Positions 5,623-5,700 of a stretch of 5,700 nucleotides of DNA are shown here, in pieces. Location: positions 1 to 5,700 of the forward strand of contig CALVJI010000071.1 in NCBI GenBank assembly GCA_944332105.1, in the 5' to 3' direction. Source of the DNA: an uncultured Bacilli bacterium (GTDB lineage Bacteria > Bacillota_I > Bacilli_A > RF39 > UBA660). Below the pieces are notes generated by a model that was not told where the DNA came from, did not search any database, and was given only the letters and a program-made list of their open reading frames with translations. The translations under genes were made by a program, and so were the position numbers. Each line of letters opens with the position of its first letter. Position 1 is the first letter of the stretch.

Positions 5623-5700
5623 CATCTTATAGGAAAGTTCATCTCGCAAGAAGTAAGCGAATGATAGTTCGCGTTTGAAAAAACTGGCACTCAAAAAAGT
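5623..5700. other. Noncoding tail with repeated GCGAA/TTCGC hairpin segments
   Basis: No gene start with a ribosome binding site is visible on the plus strand. GCGAA (5657-5661) can pair with TTCGC (5668-5672) around a six-base loop. TCGC at 5644-5647 could pair with the same GCGA, and these segments also match the arms of the terminator just upstream. It may be spacer, the start of a structured leader, or part of a dispersed intergenic repeat; the sequence alone does not decide. Confidence 0.4.

Noticed and set aside
5527..5700. Minus-strand frame open for 57 codons to the window edge
   Set aside because: It runs opposite dut and through the terminator and shows no recognised domain. It could be the tail of a convergent gene or a translated intergenic repeat, but nothing here supports that.

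Overview
The window looks like ordinary chromosomal DNA from an AT-rich member of the Bacillota (Firmicutes). The evidence is low GC by eye, strong AGGAG-type ribosome binding sites, tight gene packing with ATGA/TAATG overlaps, and a class III (oxygen-sensitive) ribonucleotide reductase, which points to an anaerobe or facultative anaerobe. A lineage such as Erysipelotrichia is a guess from protein style and gene order; I cannot fix the genus.

Layout. (1) Bases 2-1687, plus strand: a cell-envelope/repair cluster of radC (5' end cut by the window edge), a compact mreC, and a short multi-membrane-span protein in the mreD position. All three overlap or abut, so they are probably co-transcribed from a promoter outside the window. 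mreB, usually found between radC and mreC in relatives such as Bacillus, is absent here. (2) Bases 1662-2258, minus strand: a Crp/Fnr-family transcription regulator, convergent with and overlapping the mreD-like gene by 26 bp. (3) Bases 2259-2451: a 193-bp divergent promoter region. It holds two facing extended -10 elements of identical sequence (TGCTATAAT), one for the regulator and one for nrdD, neither with a convincing -35. (4) Bases 2452-5595, plus strand: nrdD-nrdG-dut, a compact operon for anaerobic deoxynucleotide synthesis, closed by a clear intrinsic terminator at 5594-5622. (5) Bases 5623-5700: a noncoding tail with repeated GCGAA/TTCGC segments.

How the genes fit together. NrdG installs a glycyl radical on NrdD, and NrdD reduces ribonucleoside triphosphates to deoxyribonucleoside triphosphates. 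Dut hydrolyses dUTP to dUMP, which keeps uracil out of DNA and feeds dTMP synthesis. A class III reductase works on triphosphates and can make dUTP directly, so placing dut in the same operon is logical. The divergent Crp/Fnr-type regulator is the natural candidate to control the operon, but it lacks the cysteines for an Fnr iron-sulfur cluster, so its signal is unknown. I saw no CRISPR array, insertion sequence, tRNA or rRNA. I found no evidence of a wholly new system; the main points of interest are the regulator/promoter arrangement, the dut coupling and the missing mreB.
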